Source: JBGTSJ01 sp041940305
GTDB taxonomy: Bacteria > Planctomycetota > Planctomycetia > Planctomycetales > Planctomycetaceae
Direction: 5' to 3'
Assembly (NCBI GenBank): GCA_041940305.1
Contig: JBGTSJ010000021.1
Span: 1-64,000 of the forward strand
DNA length: 64,000 bases
Shown here: piece after piece, positions 33,387 to 44,117 of the stretch
Layout of the letters: every line of letters begins with the position of its first letter
Numbering within the stretch: position 1 is the first letter of the stretch
Program-made: the position numbers and the translations under genes
The notes under the pieces: generated by a model
Told to the model about the DNA's origin: nothing
Database searches by the model: none
The model's input: only the letters and a program-made list of their open reading frames with translations

Positions 33387-34610
33387 GTGTTCGTGGAAAT
33401 TCGTGACGACAGAACTTGGACCGGCAAAATGGACCGGCAGTCGAACGCAGGTCAAACGACGAACTATGTTCTGTGCCTGTTGGCGATCGCCCTGATCGGC
33501 AGTTCAGTCGTGGGCTGGCGGATGATTACCGTGCTGGAGAGGCGACGGGTGGAGGAGCAGGAAAGCGCACGCCGCTTTAACGCGGAGCTCGTCGAGGCGG
33601 TCCATTCGTTGGCGGAGAACGCCGGAGTTCTGACATCGTCCGACCTGTGCCCTGTCCGATTTCGCCTGCGGAGCACCGATTTACACACGAGCGTTCCGCC
33701 GGCCCGCTCCGCGACGGGAGAGTTGTTCCTTCGAGGTGATGATGGGCAGTTCCGAAGTCGTAACACGGTGTCGTCGAAGCCTTCCGGCACTTTGGACTTT
33801 GGCCTGCAGGAGCCGGGCCGATACCGGCTTCTGTTGAGCAGTGCTGACGGGATGACGCTCGAGCATGAGTTCGAGGTGCTCCCCGGCGTGCCTGTGGACC
33901 GGCTGGTGCGTTGTCCGGCCGGCGATCCGAACGGCACGCTTTCGTCAGTGGCAATCGACTGGCCCGACGAGCTGTCGCATGTCCGCATGGCTGCGGTTTC
34001 CCGGATGCGGCCTGCCGAGTTGGAACTCGACGGGTGGATCTGGTCAGCCGCCGCCCGACACGCGGATGAGTTGATGTGGTCGCAGAATACAGGCTTTATC
34101 GAAGCTGATGCGCGAGTTGCGGAGCAGGTGGGGCCGTGTGTGCTGCCGGAACTTGGCGACACTGAGTCGCAGGTGCCGATGTACTGCCGGCATTGGGAGA
34201 TATCCGAGATCACGTTTGTCCTGCTGAACGACGCCGAGACGCCGCCCGGAGCGCGAGTTCTGGGTACGGCACGCTATGGCGACAAAGATTCGATGGAGCC
34301 CGAATCGCTGGTCAACCTGGACTGCAATGGCCCCGTATGGACGACCTCGGAACCGGCTCCGCAACTTGAAGTCGTCAAAGAGCTGTTGCCGTTGAAACTG
34401 CCGCAGAACGTCATCGAGCAACTTCGGGATGCGATCGGCGATTCCATCGACGGGAGTGTCATCGTCGGATCAGATTCGTCGGAGCGGCCGGAGTCCCATG
34501 TTGACCGTCGAGAGTCGCCGGGTAACGGTTCCGGGGCGCTGCCCCATCAGCCTCGCGGCTTTCGCGTGCGGTTATCCGACGCCTGGGCCCGGTTTGACGG
34601 GAGCCGCTAG
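33387..34610 (+). CDS. Membrane-anchored protein of unknown function
   Basis: The 407-residue product has one N-terminal membrane segment (about residues 27-45, YVLCLLAIALIGSSVVGW), a short coiled coil (ERRRVEEQESARRF), and a large outer part with a beta-rich stretch (about 140-175, GRYRLLLSSADGMTLEHEFEV). No family is recognised. The GTG start at 33387 has an exceptional ribosome binding site, GAGGGGAGGT, at 33372-33381. It follows a promoter with a palindrome and precedes the DUF1549 gene by 14 nt. The two may share a transcript. Confidence 0.75.
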   Translation: MFVEIRDDRTWTGKMDRQSNAGQTTNYVLCLLAIALIGSSVVGWRMITVLERRRVEEQESARRFNAELVEAVHSLAENAGVLTSSDLCPVRFRLRSTDLHTSVPPARSATGELFLRGDDGQFRSRNTVSSKPSGTLDFGLQEPGRYRLLLSSADGMTLEHEFEVLPGVPVDRLVRCPAGDPNGTLSSVAIDWPDELSHVRMAAVSRMRPAELELDGWIWSAAARHADELMWSQNTGFIEADARVAEQVGPCVLPELGDTESQVPMYCRHWEISEITFVLLNDAETPPGARVLGTARYGDKDSMEPESLVNLDCNGPVWTTSEPAPQLEVVKELLPLKLPQNVIEQLRDAIGDSIDGSVIVGSDSSERPESHVDRRESPGNGSGALPHQPRGFRVRLSDAWARFDGSR

Positions 34611-34624
34611 GGGAGGTGCCCGAG

Positions 34625-36280
34625 ATGTTGGACGGGGATGCAGTCAGAGTTCGGCAAGAGCTGAGGGCAGATATGGCGAATCGCACTATGTCAGGCCGGG
34701 CGTGCGCAGCTGCGTGGATTGTCATCCTGCTTGGATGTGCGGCCGCGACGCAGAGTGCCGGGGCAGCTGAACCGCCGGAAGATGCGGTCGAGTTCGATCT
34801 GGCGTCCTGGCTGGACGCCCGCTTCCATGAAGAGTGGGCGGCATCGAATGTCGAAGCCGAGCGCTGCGACGATGCGACCTATCTGCGGCGAGTGTACCTG
34901 GACCTGATCGGGCGCATTCCCAGCGTCAGCGAGGCCCGGGACTACCTGCATCGGGAGGAGGACGTTCGCCGGGAGCAGATCGTCGATACGTTGATGATTG
35001 ACCCCGCCAACTCAGGAGCCAATCGCGACCTGCATGCCGAACAACTGGCGCGGGTGTGGCGACGATTCATGCTGCCGCCCGCGAGTGCGAATGCGGGGTC
35101 GATGGCGCGCCCGCTGGAAGGCTGGCTGGCCGGCCAGTTCCAGGAGAATCTGCCATACGACGAGTTGACGCGACGCATCCTGCTGGGACAGGACGATCCC
35201 GAGGACGACCAGGCCGGCGCCACGATGTACTACGGAGCGGTCGGCGGGATGCCGGAAAACTACGCCGACGCGGTGACGCGCGTGTTCCTGGGCGCCCAAC
35301 TGGGATGTGCACAATGCCACGACCATCCGTTCACTGACTGGAAACAGGAGGATTTCTGGGGGGTGGCGGCGTTCTTCGCGGGAGCAGCGCCGCCGAACCG
35401 GGGAGTCTTCACGGGCGAAGTGGCCCCGGCGCCGAATCCGCAACTGTCTCGGATCAGCTTTGAGGGGACTGAGTACGCTGCGAAGTTTCTGTGGGGAGAG
35501 AAGGCGGAGATTTCTGAGTCGAGGACGCCCCCCGCAGTGTTTGCCGACTGGCTGACGTCGCAGGAGAACCCCAACTTTGCGGCGAACGTAGTGAATCGCG
35601 TGTGGCAGCACCTGTTGGGCCGCGGGTTGGTGGCGGACGTAGACAATCTCGATCTGGCAAGCGAGCAGGAGCGTCAACTGCTGCTGGATGATCTTGCCGG
35701 ATCGTTCGCCGAATCGGGATACGACCTGCGGTGGCTGATTTCCGGCATCTGCAAGAGCCGGGCCTACCAGGTTCCGACGGCGGGACCGGACGATGAGACG
35801 TCATCCGTGTTCAGCGGGCGACGACCGCTAAAGACTTTGACCGGGGACCAGGTGTTCGATTCACTGGAGCAGGCGCTGCTGCTGCCGGTGACACGTAGCA
35901 ATCCCGACAGCGCGCGGCACAACGGACAGCGGGACCGGCTGGTGGCGCGGCTCGACGAAGCGATCGCGCAGTCACCGGAAGAGTACGGGGCGGGCATTCC
36001 ACAGGTGCTGCTCATCATGAACGGCCCGCTCACAAGCAGCGCCACGAACGTCACGGGAAGCCGGACTTTGAAGGCGGTGATCGAGGCGCCGTTTTTCAGT
36101 CCCCAGCAGAAGGTCGAGACGATGTATCTGGCGGTGTTCACACGGGAGCCGTCGGAAGCAGAACTGGATGTGATGTTGAAGCACATTCGGTCCCGGCCGA
36201 CGGAGGAAGAGCGCCAGGAGGCGTATTCGGAGATTTTCTGGGCGCTGCTGAACAGTCCGGAGTTTGCGTTTTGCCGTTGA
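34625..36280 (+). CDS. DUF1549/DUF1553 domain protein (planctomycete cytochrome-associated)
   Basis: This family is expanded in planctomycetes and linked to haem c proteins, but its reaction is unknown. After a signal peptide (hydrophobic CAAAWIVILLGCAAA), the DUF1549 domain has TYLRRVYLDLIGRIPSVSEA and the CxxCH haem-type motif CAQCHDHPFTDW. The DUF1553 domain has NFAANVVNRVWQHLLGRGLV and YDLRWLISGICKSRAYQ, and ends LLNSPEFAFCR. Start choices are ATG 34625 (GGGAGG 8 nt upstream) and ATG 34673 (GAGGG 6 nt upstream, more compact signal peptide). It is followed by its usual DUF1501 partner. Confidence 0.92.
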   Translation: MLDGDAVRVRQELRADMANRTMSGRACAAAWIVILLGCAAATQSAGAAEPPEDAVEFDLASWLDARFHEEWAASNVEAERCDDATYLRRVYLDLIGRIPSVSEARDYLHREEDVRREQIVDTLMIDPANSGANRDLHAEQLARVWRRFMLPPASANAGSMARPLEGWLAGQFQENLPYDELTRRILLGQDDPEDDQAGATMYYGAVGGMPENYADAVTRVFLGAQLGCAQCHDHPFTDWKQEDFWGVAAFFAGAAPPNRGVFTGEVAPAPNPQLSRISFEGTEYAAKFLWGEKAEISESRTPPAVFADWLTSQENPNFAANVVNRVWQHLLGRGLVADVDNLDLASEQERQLLLDDLAGSFAESGYDLRWLISGICKSRAYQVPTAGPDDETSSVFSGRRPLKTLTGDQVFDSLEQALLLPVTRSNPDSARHNGQRDRLVARLDEAIAQSPEEYGAGIPQVLLIMNGPLTSSATNVTGSRTLKAVIEAPFFSPQQKVETMYLAVFTREPSEAELDVMLKHIRSRPTEEERQEAYSEIFWALLNSPEFAFCR

Positions 36281-36340
36281 GGCGGGGCGCGGTGTTCAAT
36301 CCCTCCGCTCATCCATGAGTGCATTGTCGGGAGCGAAATC

Positions 36341-37684
36341 ATGTCGCACGTTTTTCATCGCGAGTTCACGCGTCGAGACGCATTGCGGTTTGGTCTGGCG
36401 GGGGCGCTGGGCATGTCGTGGTCCGGGTGGTTGCCGCGACTGGCGCGAGCCGCCGAAGTTCAGAAGTCTCCGAAAGCCTGCATTCTGTTGTGGATGGCAG
36501 GCGGGCCGAGCCAGACCGACACGTTCGATCTCAAGCCCGGCCATGCGAACGGCGGACCATTCAGGGAAATTGCGACCGCAGCGGACGGAGTTCGGATCAG
36601 CGAGCATCTGCCGGGGCTGGCGAAGCAGATGCAGGATGCGGCGATCATCCGCAGTCTGACGACCACCGAGGGGGACCATCAGCGTGGCACGCAGTTGATG
36701 CTGACTGGCTATCGTCCAGGTGGAGCCGGGGTGAACTATCCGGTGCTGGGATCTCTGCTGGCCAAAGAGCTGGGCCGGCGCGAGAGCGAGTTGCCGAATT
36801 TCGTGAGCATTTCGTCGTTCCGGTTCAACAATCTGGGCGCCGGTTTCCTGGGGCCGGAGTACGCTCCGCTGGCGGTGTCCGGTCAGAGCGATGATCCGAA
36901 CGCCCGCGCGAACCTCACGATCGAGAATCTCGCTCCCACAGGGGGAGTCGCCCCGACCGAAATGGAGGAGCGGTTCGGCCTGCTGAATTTTCTGCGGTCG
37001 GAGTTCAGCGCGAAGTATGCGGGGGATTCGCTGGAGGCGCACAGGGCGAACTACGAGAAGGCAGAGCAGATGATCCGGACACAGGGGAAGGATGCCTTCC
37101 GCCTTGACCAGGAGCCGGATGCCCTCCGCGACGCCTATGGGCGAAACCGGTTCGGACAAGGTTGCCTGCTGGCGCGGAGGCTGGTGGAGCGGGGCGTGGC
37201 CTTCGTTGAAGTCGCGCTGGCGGATACTCCGGACAACGGCATTGGCTGGGACACCCACGCCAACAACTTCGAGTTGGTGCGCAACCAGTGCTCCGTGCTC
37301 GACCCCGCGTGGTCCACGCTGGTTTCCGACCTGCGCGATCGCGGGCTGCTCGAGTCGACGCTCGTCATCTGGATGGGGGAGTTTGGCCGGACGCCGCAGA
37401 TCAACGACAACAACGGCCGCGATCACTTTCCGGCGGCATGGAGCGCCGTGCTGGCCGGGGCGGGCATCAAAGGGGGGCAGGCCCTCGGCCGGACAACGGC
37501 GGACGGCATGGAGGTCGCCGATCGCCCGGTAACGACGCCGGAACTGTTTGCGACGATCTGCGCGTCGCTGGGGATCGACCCCGATACCGAAAACATCTCG
37601 AACCAGGGGCGGCCGATTTCGATCGTGGACGGCAAGGTTTCGCCCGTGAAGGAGTTGATCGACGAGGCGGCTGGAGCGGCCTGA
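36341..37684 (+). CDS. DUF1501 domain protein with Tat signal
   Basis: DUF1501 proteins resemble sulfatase/alkaline-phosphatase-fold proteins and pair with DUF1549/1553 proteins. The 447-residue product starts with a twin-arginine signal (FTRRDALRFGLAGALG), which predicts folded export. Visible features are CILLWMAGGPSQTDTFDLKP, LTTTEGDHQRGTQLMLTGYR, GIGWDTHANNF, and VIWMGEFGRTPQINDNNGRD-HFP, all standard for the family. It lies 60 nt after the DUF1549 gene. Confidence 0.93.
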   Translation: MSHVFHREFTRRDALRFGLAGALGMSWSGWLPRLARAAEVQKSPKACILLWMAGGPSQTDTFDLKPGHANGGPFREIATAADGVRISEHLPGLAKQMQDAAIIRSLTTTEGDHQRGTQLMLTGYRPGGAGVNYPVLGSLLAKELGRRESELPNFVSISSFRFNNLGAGFLGPEYAPLAVSGQSDDPNARANLTIENLAPTGGVAPTEMEERFGLLNFLRSEFSAKYAGDSLEAHRANYEKAEQMIRTQGKDAFRLDQEPDALRDAYGRNRFGQGCLLARRLVERGVAFVEVALADTPDNGIGWDTHANNFELVRNQCSVLDPAWSTLVSDLRDRGLLESTLVIWMGEFGRTPQINDNNGRDHFPAAWSAVLAGAGIKGGQALGRTTADGMEVADRPVTTPELFATICASLGIDPDTENISNQGRPISIVDGKVSPVKELIDEAAGAA

Positions 37685-37709
37685 CAGGAGAAGTGGAGCA
37701 ATTGCTATT

Positions 37710-37731
37710 CAGTGCCTGAGGCACGGCACTG
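37710..37731. repeat. Hairpin after the DUF1501 gene
   Basis: CAGTGCC (37710-37716) and GGCACTG (37725-37731) are perfectly complementary around the 8-nt loop TGAGGCAC. It lies 26 nt after the stop. It resembles the GGCAC hairpin at 13390-13406; no T tract is present. Confidence 0.55.
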
Positions 37732-37785
37732 CAACTTCGACGAGGTTGGGTACGACCCAGGTTGACGGGGAACCGACTGATCGTG

Positions 37786-39507
37786 ATGCGACCGTTGAGG
37801 CACATCCTGACGACAGCCACGGCACTGGCCGCTCTGACGACGCCGTCCGTCCGTGCGGACGATGCGGCGGCTCCGCTGGGCGAGCGGCGGGACACGTTGT
37901 TGATGCTTGACAGCGGGCCGGTGCATATCCGCACGTGGGTCAGCCTCGACGGGAAAGCGCTGTCGGCTCACGTCGAGGAATACGTGGACCGGCTGATGCG
38001 CGAACTGGATGCCGATGGCGATGGCAGGTTGTCGAAGGCGGAGGCGCGCCGTTCTCCACTGCGGGCGTCGGCGCGGCAGCGGGGCAACCCATTCCTCGAA
38101 CAGCTCGACAAGGACAAGGTCGTCTCGCGCGGCGATATCGAGCAGGACGTGCTCAAGGTGTTCAGCGACTTTGTGACCTATCGCCAGGACGATTCGGCGG
38201 CGACGAATGACGGCGAGCTGTTCGGCATCCTCGACAGCGACGATTCGCAATTCATCGAGCCGGGAGAGATGCGGACGGCGGCTCTGCGGATCCTGGATCG
38301 GGACAGTGACCGGGACCAATGCGTGACATTGGACGAGCTTGCTCCCGCTCAGCAGAACCAGGCCCAGCTCGTGGCCGTCGAAATGCCCGTGACGCCCACA
38401 GAGCAACCGCCGCCGCGGATATCCGACACGCTCCGGGACGGGGCGGACACGGCGATCGGCATGAGCCGGCTGATCGGCGACGTATTTCGGAAGTACGACC
38501 GGAATCGGGACCGCCGGCTGTCGATCGACGAACTGAGCTGGGACCCGGTCGAGTTCGGCCGGCTGGACCGCGACCGGGACGGCGGCCTGTCGTCGGACGA
38601 GGCGCTTCGATTCTCAGAACTGAATCCGTCGCTCGAACTGGCGATTGAGTTGACTGCGGGGCCTGAAGGTCGACCGGTGCGGATTCTGTCATCCCGCGGA
38701 GTGGAAATCGACCAGGCTCCGCGCCCGGACCTGATTCGCGTCAAGTTCGGCGAAGTGTCCGTCACGTTCTCGTCGCGGGATTCGCGGCCGATTGAGGACG
38801 CAGTGGCCGCCGCACTCCGTGTCTTCAACGAGACCGACCTGGACATGAACGGCTATCTGGACAAGGACGAGACCAGCGAGCGATTTCGGTTTAACGATCG
38901 GGGGCTGTTTGAGGAAATGGATGCGGACGGTGACGGCAAACTGTTCAGCGATGAGATGCGGACGTACGTGGCGGCGCGGGCCGAACCCGCCGCCATCACC
39001 TGCCGCGTCAACGTGTACAACACCGGCTTCGGATTCTTTCAGATTCTGGACGCGAGCGGAGACGGTCGGATCTCAGTGCGCGAGCTGCGGGCCGTCGAGA
39101 ACACGCTGCGGAGCATGGTGCGGGGAGGCGAGTCGGGACTGGCGCAGGGAACAACGGGACGCAACCTGCACGTGGAGTTCGTGCGGAACACGTACAAGCT
39201 GTTTGGACCGGCCGGTGTGACGGTCGCGCAGCAGGCGACGGAGTTCGTGCCGCGGCCGCCGGTGGGTCCGGACTGGTTCCGGGCGATGGACCGCAACAGC
39301 GACGGCGATCTGACGTTTGGCGAGTTCATCGGGCTGCAGCGAGACTTCGAGCTGCTCGATGCCGATGGAGACGGATTAATCGACTACCGTGAGGCGGAGC
39401 GCGCCGACGAGTTGTTTCCATTGAAAGAGACGGAATCGGTTGTGCGGGACACTTCGATTCCATCGCAGCGTGACTCGGCAGACCCTCAACCCGGCGCCGC
39501 AGATTGA
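37786..39507 (+). CDS. Exported protein with about ten EF-hand loops
   Basis: The 573-residue product has a signal peptide (MRPLRHILTTATALAALTTP, cleavage near VRA). I count about ten EF-hand-type calcium loops in order, the first DADGDGRLSKAE at residues 75-86. Later ones are DSDDSQFIEPGE, DRNRDRRLSIDE, DRDRDGGLSSDE, DLDMNGYLDKDE, DADGDGKLFSDE, DASGDGRISVRE, DRNSDGDLTFGE and DADGDGLIDYRE, plus one longer DRDSDRDQCVTLDE. Calcium binding outside the cytoplasm is likely. Other starts at 37762 (TTG) and 37783 (GTG) are possible. It lies 49 nt before moxR. Confidence 0.88.
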   Translation: MRPLRHILTTATALAALTTPSVRADDAAAPLGERRDTLLMLDSGPVHIRTWVSLDGKALSAHVEEYVDRLMRELDADGDGRLSKAEARRSPLRASARQRGNPFLEQLDKDKVVSRGDIEQDVLKVFSDFVTYRQDDSAATNDGELFGILDSDDSQFIEPGEMRTAALRILDRDSDRDQCVTLDELAPAQQNQAQLVAVEMPVTPTEQPPPRISDTLRDGADTAIGMSRLIGDVFRKYDRNRDRRLSIDELSWDPVEFGRLDRDRDGGLSSDEALRFSELNPSLELAIELTAGPEGRPVRILSSRGVEIDQAPRPDLIRVKFGEVSVTFSSRDSRPIEDAVAAALRVFNETDLDMNGYLDKDETSERFRFNDRGLFEEMDADGDGKLFSDEMRTYVAARAEPAAITCRVNVYNTGFGFFQILDASGDGRISVRELRAVENTLRSMVRGGESGLAQGTTGRNLHVEFVRNTYKLFGPAGVTVAQQATEFVPRPPVGPDWFRAMDRNSDGDLTFGEFIGLQRDFELLDADGDGLIDYREAERADELFPLKETESVVRDTSIPSQRDSADPQPGAAD

Positions 39508-39556
39508 ATCAGATCCGCGGCTCCCATCCTGATCGGCAGCCCATCCGGGAAAGCAT

Positions 39557-40584
<1,028 letters not shown>

Positions 40585-40588
<4 letters not shown>

Positions 40589-41463
40589 GTCTGCCCGAGG
40601 CGCGGCTCAATCCGGCATGTCTCAACAAGATCGTTGGGATCATCGCTCTGATCGCAGTGTCGATCACGGCAGGATCGACGGTTTGCGCCGGTGACGATGA
40701 CGAAGCGGTTCGCGAGCGCTGGCTGGCGCTGTTCCGACAGCGAGCAGAGTTGCTCAAGGTGTCGTTTCCGGATGGCCCCGATCGCGTCGCCGCAATCGCT
40801 CCCGAACCGGCGATGGTGTACACGAATCCGGTCCGCAGGGAGTTGCCGTATGGAAGTCTGTTTGTGTGGACAGAAGCGGGACGTCCCGTGTTTGCCGCGG
40901 CATACTGGTCGGCGCTGGAGCGGGACAATCCGGGCATTCGCCGCCTGAGCCGTGAATTCCATGTACTGACGGATGAGACTGTGACCGTTGAGGAGGCGGG
41001 CGGGCGCTGGACCTCTTCCGCGCCGGGAATCGAGTGGGTGTCGGTCGGCGCCCCCGCTCCTTACGAATCGCGTCCGCTCAGACTGACGCAGATGAGACGG
41101 ATTGCCGAGCGGGTTCATGCCGAACTTGAGTCGCAGGAGAGCGAGCTGCGATTGCTGCCGCAGCCGATCTTCCGCTATCCGGAAGAGAATGCCGTGCTGG
41201 ACGGGGCCATCTTTGCATTTGTGATGGGGACCGATCCGGAACTGCTTGTGCACATCGAGGCGCGCGCCGGCGACGACGGCTCTGCGGAGTGGCTCCTCGG
41301 TTTCTCCCATTTCTCAAACGCGGCGGTGCGGGCGACGTTGGATGAAGCCGAGGTCTACCGCGCCGAGCAATTGACGCAGCGGAACCCGACCGGTCGGCAT
41401 CAGGTCGCGTTCGGCATCGAGCGGTTTCCGGGGGATCTGACTGAATCCGGCGAGGGGGACTAA
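40585..41463 (+). CDS. Exported paralogue P1 of an unrecognised family
   Basis: The 292-residue product has a signal sequence (residues about 14-35, cleavage near VCAGDD). It shares four spaced motifs with six other genes of this cluster: NP.R...YGSLFVWTEAGRP (about 80-101), PGIEW then PLRLTQM (147-170), ELRLLPQPIFRYPE (187-200) and LDGAIFAFVMGTDPELL (205-221), followed by W.LGFSHF. Function is unknown; no catalytic motif is obvious. Start ATG overlaps the moxR stop by 4 nt, and the stop overlaps P2 by 1 nt (TAATG). Confidence 0.85.
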
Positions 41464-42332
41464 TGAGCGGCCAGGGACGTCATCGTCTGAAACTCGTGTT
41501 CTGCTCGCTGATCGTCCTTGCGATTGCGGGGCCGATCCACGCGCAGGATGAGGAGCGTGCTGCAGACTGGCAGCCCTATTTCCGCGAGCTGGCGCTGTCG
41601 TACCGGATCCTTCCGAAGTCGTCGCCGGATCAGCCGCTGCAGTTGCACGAGCCCCCGGTCCTCCGCTGGAGCCAGCCGGTGCGCGGCGGGGACGACGGGG
41701 CGCTGTACATCTGGCTGCGGGACGGTGAGCCGGCGGTGGTGGGGACGATGTTCTGCTGGCCGCACGCGGAAGGTTACCGCGTCGTCGTCAATGAGTTTCA
41801 TTCGCTGCTTTCCGAACCGCTGACTGCATTGCGCGACGGCGAGGAGGCCTGGGCTCCGCGCGAAGCCGGAGTCGAATGGAAGCCGTTCGATGACGCCCCG
41901 GCGCCCGCCTCGACGGGTGCCCAGCGACTGCGTCAGCTGCGGATTCTCTCTCAGCGATTCCGAGGGGAGAACTTCGACGACTCCAGCGATCAGAAATGGG
42001 AGCTGCGGTTGCTCACGCAGCCTCTGCTTCGCTTTGACAGGTCACGGCAGGCGGCCGAGTCGGGAGGTTCGCTGGACGGCGCCCTGTTCACGCTTGCGTC
42101 CGGCACGGATCCGGAGATTCTGGTCCTGATCGCGGCCCGGCCCCAAGGGGACGCCTATGAATGGCAGTGGGCGCTGGCCCGGTTCTCGGACCGTCCGCTG
42201 ACCGCCTGGCTGGATGACGTCGAGGTCTGGTCCGTGGAGAGGGCCCAGCCCGCGCCGCACAAGCCCCACACCTATTTCGACGTCGCTCGACTCGTGCGGC
42301 CACCGGAACCTGCACAGGAGGCCGGCGAATGA
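41463..42332 (+). CDS. Exported paralogue P2 of the same family
   Basis: The 289-residue product has a signal peptide (LKLVFCSLIVLAIAGPIHA, cleavage before QDEE). The family motifs are present in order: QPVRGGDDGALYIWLRDGEP, AGVEWKPF, QRLRQLRILSQRF, ELRLLTQPLLRFD and LDGALFTLASGTDPEILVLI, then YEWQWALARFSD. It is one of the more divergent members (LLRFD for IYRYPE, with a longer linker SRQAAESGGS). It overlaps P1 by 1 nt and P3 by 4 nt. Confidence 0.83.
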   Translation: MSGQGRHRLKLVFCSLIVLAIAGPIHAQDEERAADWQPYFRELALSYRILPKSSPDQPLQLHEPPVLRWSQPVRGGDDGALYIWLRDGEPAVVGTMFCWPHAEGYRVVVNEFHSLLSEPLTALRDGEEAWAPREAGVEWKPFDDAPAPASTGAQRLRQLRILSQRFRGENFDDSSDQKWELRLLTQPLLRFDRSRQAAESGGSLDGALFTLASGTDPEILVLIAARPQGDAYEWQWALARFSDRPLTAWLDDVEVWSVERAQPAPHKPHTYFDVARLVRPPEPAQEAGE

Positions 42333-43198
42333 ATATGTCCCGTGTGGGCCGATACTGTGTCTCGTCCGCGCCATGCGTTCTGGCCGGTTGCGCAGTTTTT
42401 CTGTCGATGGGCGGCGGTCCAGCCTGGGGTGATGACCCGTTGCGGATCGACGAAGGGTGGCTGCAACTGTATCGGCAGACGGCCGCCGGCCTGGACGTGC
42501 GCTGCGAGGGAGTTGATGAGCCGCTGACGCTCCAACCTGAACCGGTGCTGACCTATTCCAATCCGGTGCGGATGTATCAGCAGCATGGCGCGCTCTACAT
42601 CTGGACTCACCGGGGACGGTCGCTGTTTGCCGGCTGCATCTGGTCGGGAGCCGACCTGGAATCGAAGGGTGAGTACCGGTACGTCAGCCACGAGGGGCAC
42701 TCGCTGGCCCCTGCCGCCGTGCGTGCGGAACAGCAGGGTCGAGTGTTGTGGAAGTCCGCGCGACCCGGAGTGCGCTGGCAGGAAATGAAGTCAGCGCCGC
42801 CGGCGAAGAGCCGCGCCCTGCGGCTGGCGCAGATGCGGAGTATCGCGCGGATCCTCAAGATCGAAATGGAGGCCGACGTCGCGGACCTGCGGCTGCTGAT
42901 CCAGCCGATTTACCGGTATCCGGAGGATGTTGCCGACGTCACTGACGGAGCGATCTTCGCCTGGGTCATGGGAACCGATCCGGAGGCGTTCCTGATCGTC
43001 GAGGCGGGCGACGATGGATGGCGGGCCGCAGTGGCGCGGTTCACCAACGAGGTGGTGCGAGTCAGCTCGCCCGACGGGCCGCTCTATGACTGCGGGCCGA
43101 TCCAGCAGAGGACGCTGGAAGGACCGTACTGGTTGAACTGGGACGTGGAACGGATGCCGGCCGACCTGAACGTAGCCCCGACTGATACTGCATTTTGA
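42329..43198 (+). CDS. Exported paralogue P3 of the same family
   Basis: The 289-residue product has an N-terminal signal sequence with a Cys near the hydrophobic end (VLAGCAVFLSM), which might make it a lipoprotein. Motifs: SNPVRMYQQHGALYIWTHRG (about 77-96), PGVRW, RALRLAQMRSIARI (162-175), DLRLLIQPIYRYPED (187-200), TDGAIFAWVMGTDPEAFLIV (205-224) and WRAAVARF. It aligns with P1 almost residue for residue in motif spacing. It starts 4 nt inside P2 and ends 9 nt before the DUF58 gene. Confidence 0.84.
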   Translation: MNMSRVGRYCVSSAPCVLAGCAVFLSMGGGPAWGDDPLRIDEGWLQLYRQTAAGLDVRCEGVDEPLTLQPEPVLTYSNPVRMYQQHGALYIWTHRGRSLFAGCIWSGADLESKGEYRYVSHEGHSLAPAAVRAEQQGRVLWKSARPGVRWQEMKSAPPAKSRALRLAQMRSIARILKIEMEADVADLRLLIQPIYRYPEDVADVTDGAIFAWVMGTDPEAFLIVEAGDDGWRAAVARFTNEVVRVSSPDGPLYDCGPIQQRTLEGPYWLNWDVERMPADLNVAPTDTAF

Positions 43199-43207
43199 CC
43201 CTGACGA

Positions 43208-44110
43208 GTGAACGTGACCAGCGACCCTCGCCAACTTGTAGACCCCGCGTTCTTCTCACGGCTTGAGTCGATCGAGCTGCGGGCGCGCGGCATCGTCGAG
43301 GGGTTCCTGCAGGGGCTGCACCGGAGCCCGTTCGTCGGCTACTCGGTGGAATTTGCATCGCACCGGGAGTACGCGCCGGGAGACGACCTGCGGCACGTGA
43401 ACTGGAAGCTGTTCGCCCGGCAGAAGCGGCTGTATGTCAAGGAGTTCGACGCCGAGACGAACCTGAATCTGTACATCCTGCTCGATATCAGCCGTTCGAT
43501 GGAGTGTGCGAACAGCGGCGTGAGCAAGCTGATGTACGGATCGGCATTGGCGGCCGCGCTGGCGCATCTCGCGCTGAAACAGCGGGACGCCGTGGGGATC
43601 ACCCTGTTTGCGGACGCAGTGGTGGCGCATCTGGATCCGAAGACGAAACCGAACCAACTGGATGAGATTCTGAGGACGATCCAGGTCACGCAGGCGCGGC
43701 CGGTTTCGGACGCCGCGCGGTCGTTTCCGCAAGCGTGCGAGCTGGCGAGGCATCGGGGTCTGGTGGTGATCCTGAGCGACCTGTTCGACGACCTGGGGCC
43801 GCTGCTGCGCGGCTTCGATCAACTGCGGTTCCGCAATCACGAGGTACTGCTGTTCCAGCTGTTCGATCCATGGGAACGGTCGCTGCCAGCCGAGGGAAAG
43901 ATCCGCTTTCGCGATCTGGAGAGCGGTGAGGAGGTGACAACGCAGGTGGAAGGGATCCGGGATGCGTACCAGCGCCGGATGGACGGCTGGTGCGAGGAGA
44001 TTGCCGCGGAATGCCGCAACCGCGGCATTGACCGCGTGGAGTTGTCCACCGACCAGCCGATGGACAAGGCACTGCTGGATTATCTGGTGCAACGAGCCAG
44101 GACGCTGTAG
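43208..44110 (+). CDS. DUF58 domain protein (VWA-like)
   Basis: DUF58 proteins carry a von Willebrand-like fold and pair with MoxR ATPases. The 300-residue product has GFLQGLHRSPFVGYSVEFAS, the hallmark EYAPGDDLRHVNWKLFARQ (residues about 56-74) and a MIDAS-type DxSxS in ILLDISRSMECAN. It is the cytosolic short form without membrane segments. The start is GTG at 43208. It separates the triplet P1-P3 from the triplet P4-P6. Confidence 0.95.
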   Translation: MNVTSDPRQLVDPAFFSRLESIELRARGIVEGFLQGLHRSPFVGYSVEFASHREYAPGDDLRHVNWKLFARQKRLYVKEFDAETNLNLYILLDISRSMECANSGVSKLMYGSALAAALAHLALKQRDAVGITLFADAVVAHLDPKTKPNQLDEILRTIQVTQARPVSDAARSFPQACELARHRGLVVILSDLFDDLGPLLRGFDQLRFRNHEVLLFQLFDPWERSLPAEGKIRFRDLESGEEVTTQVEGIRDAYQRRMDGWCEEIAAECRNRGIDRVELSTDQPMDKALLDYLVQRARTL

Positions 44111-44117
44111 GGAACAC

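Noticed and set aside
36296..37426. A 376-codon minus-strand frame across the DUF1501 gene
   Set aside because: Antisense shadow; the + strand gene has a Tat signal and all DUF1501 blocks.
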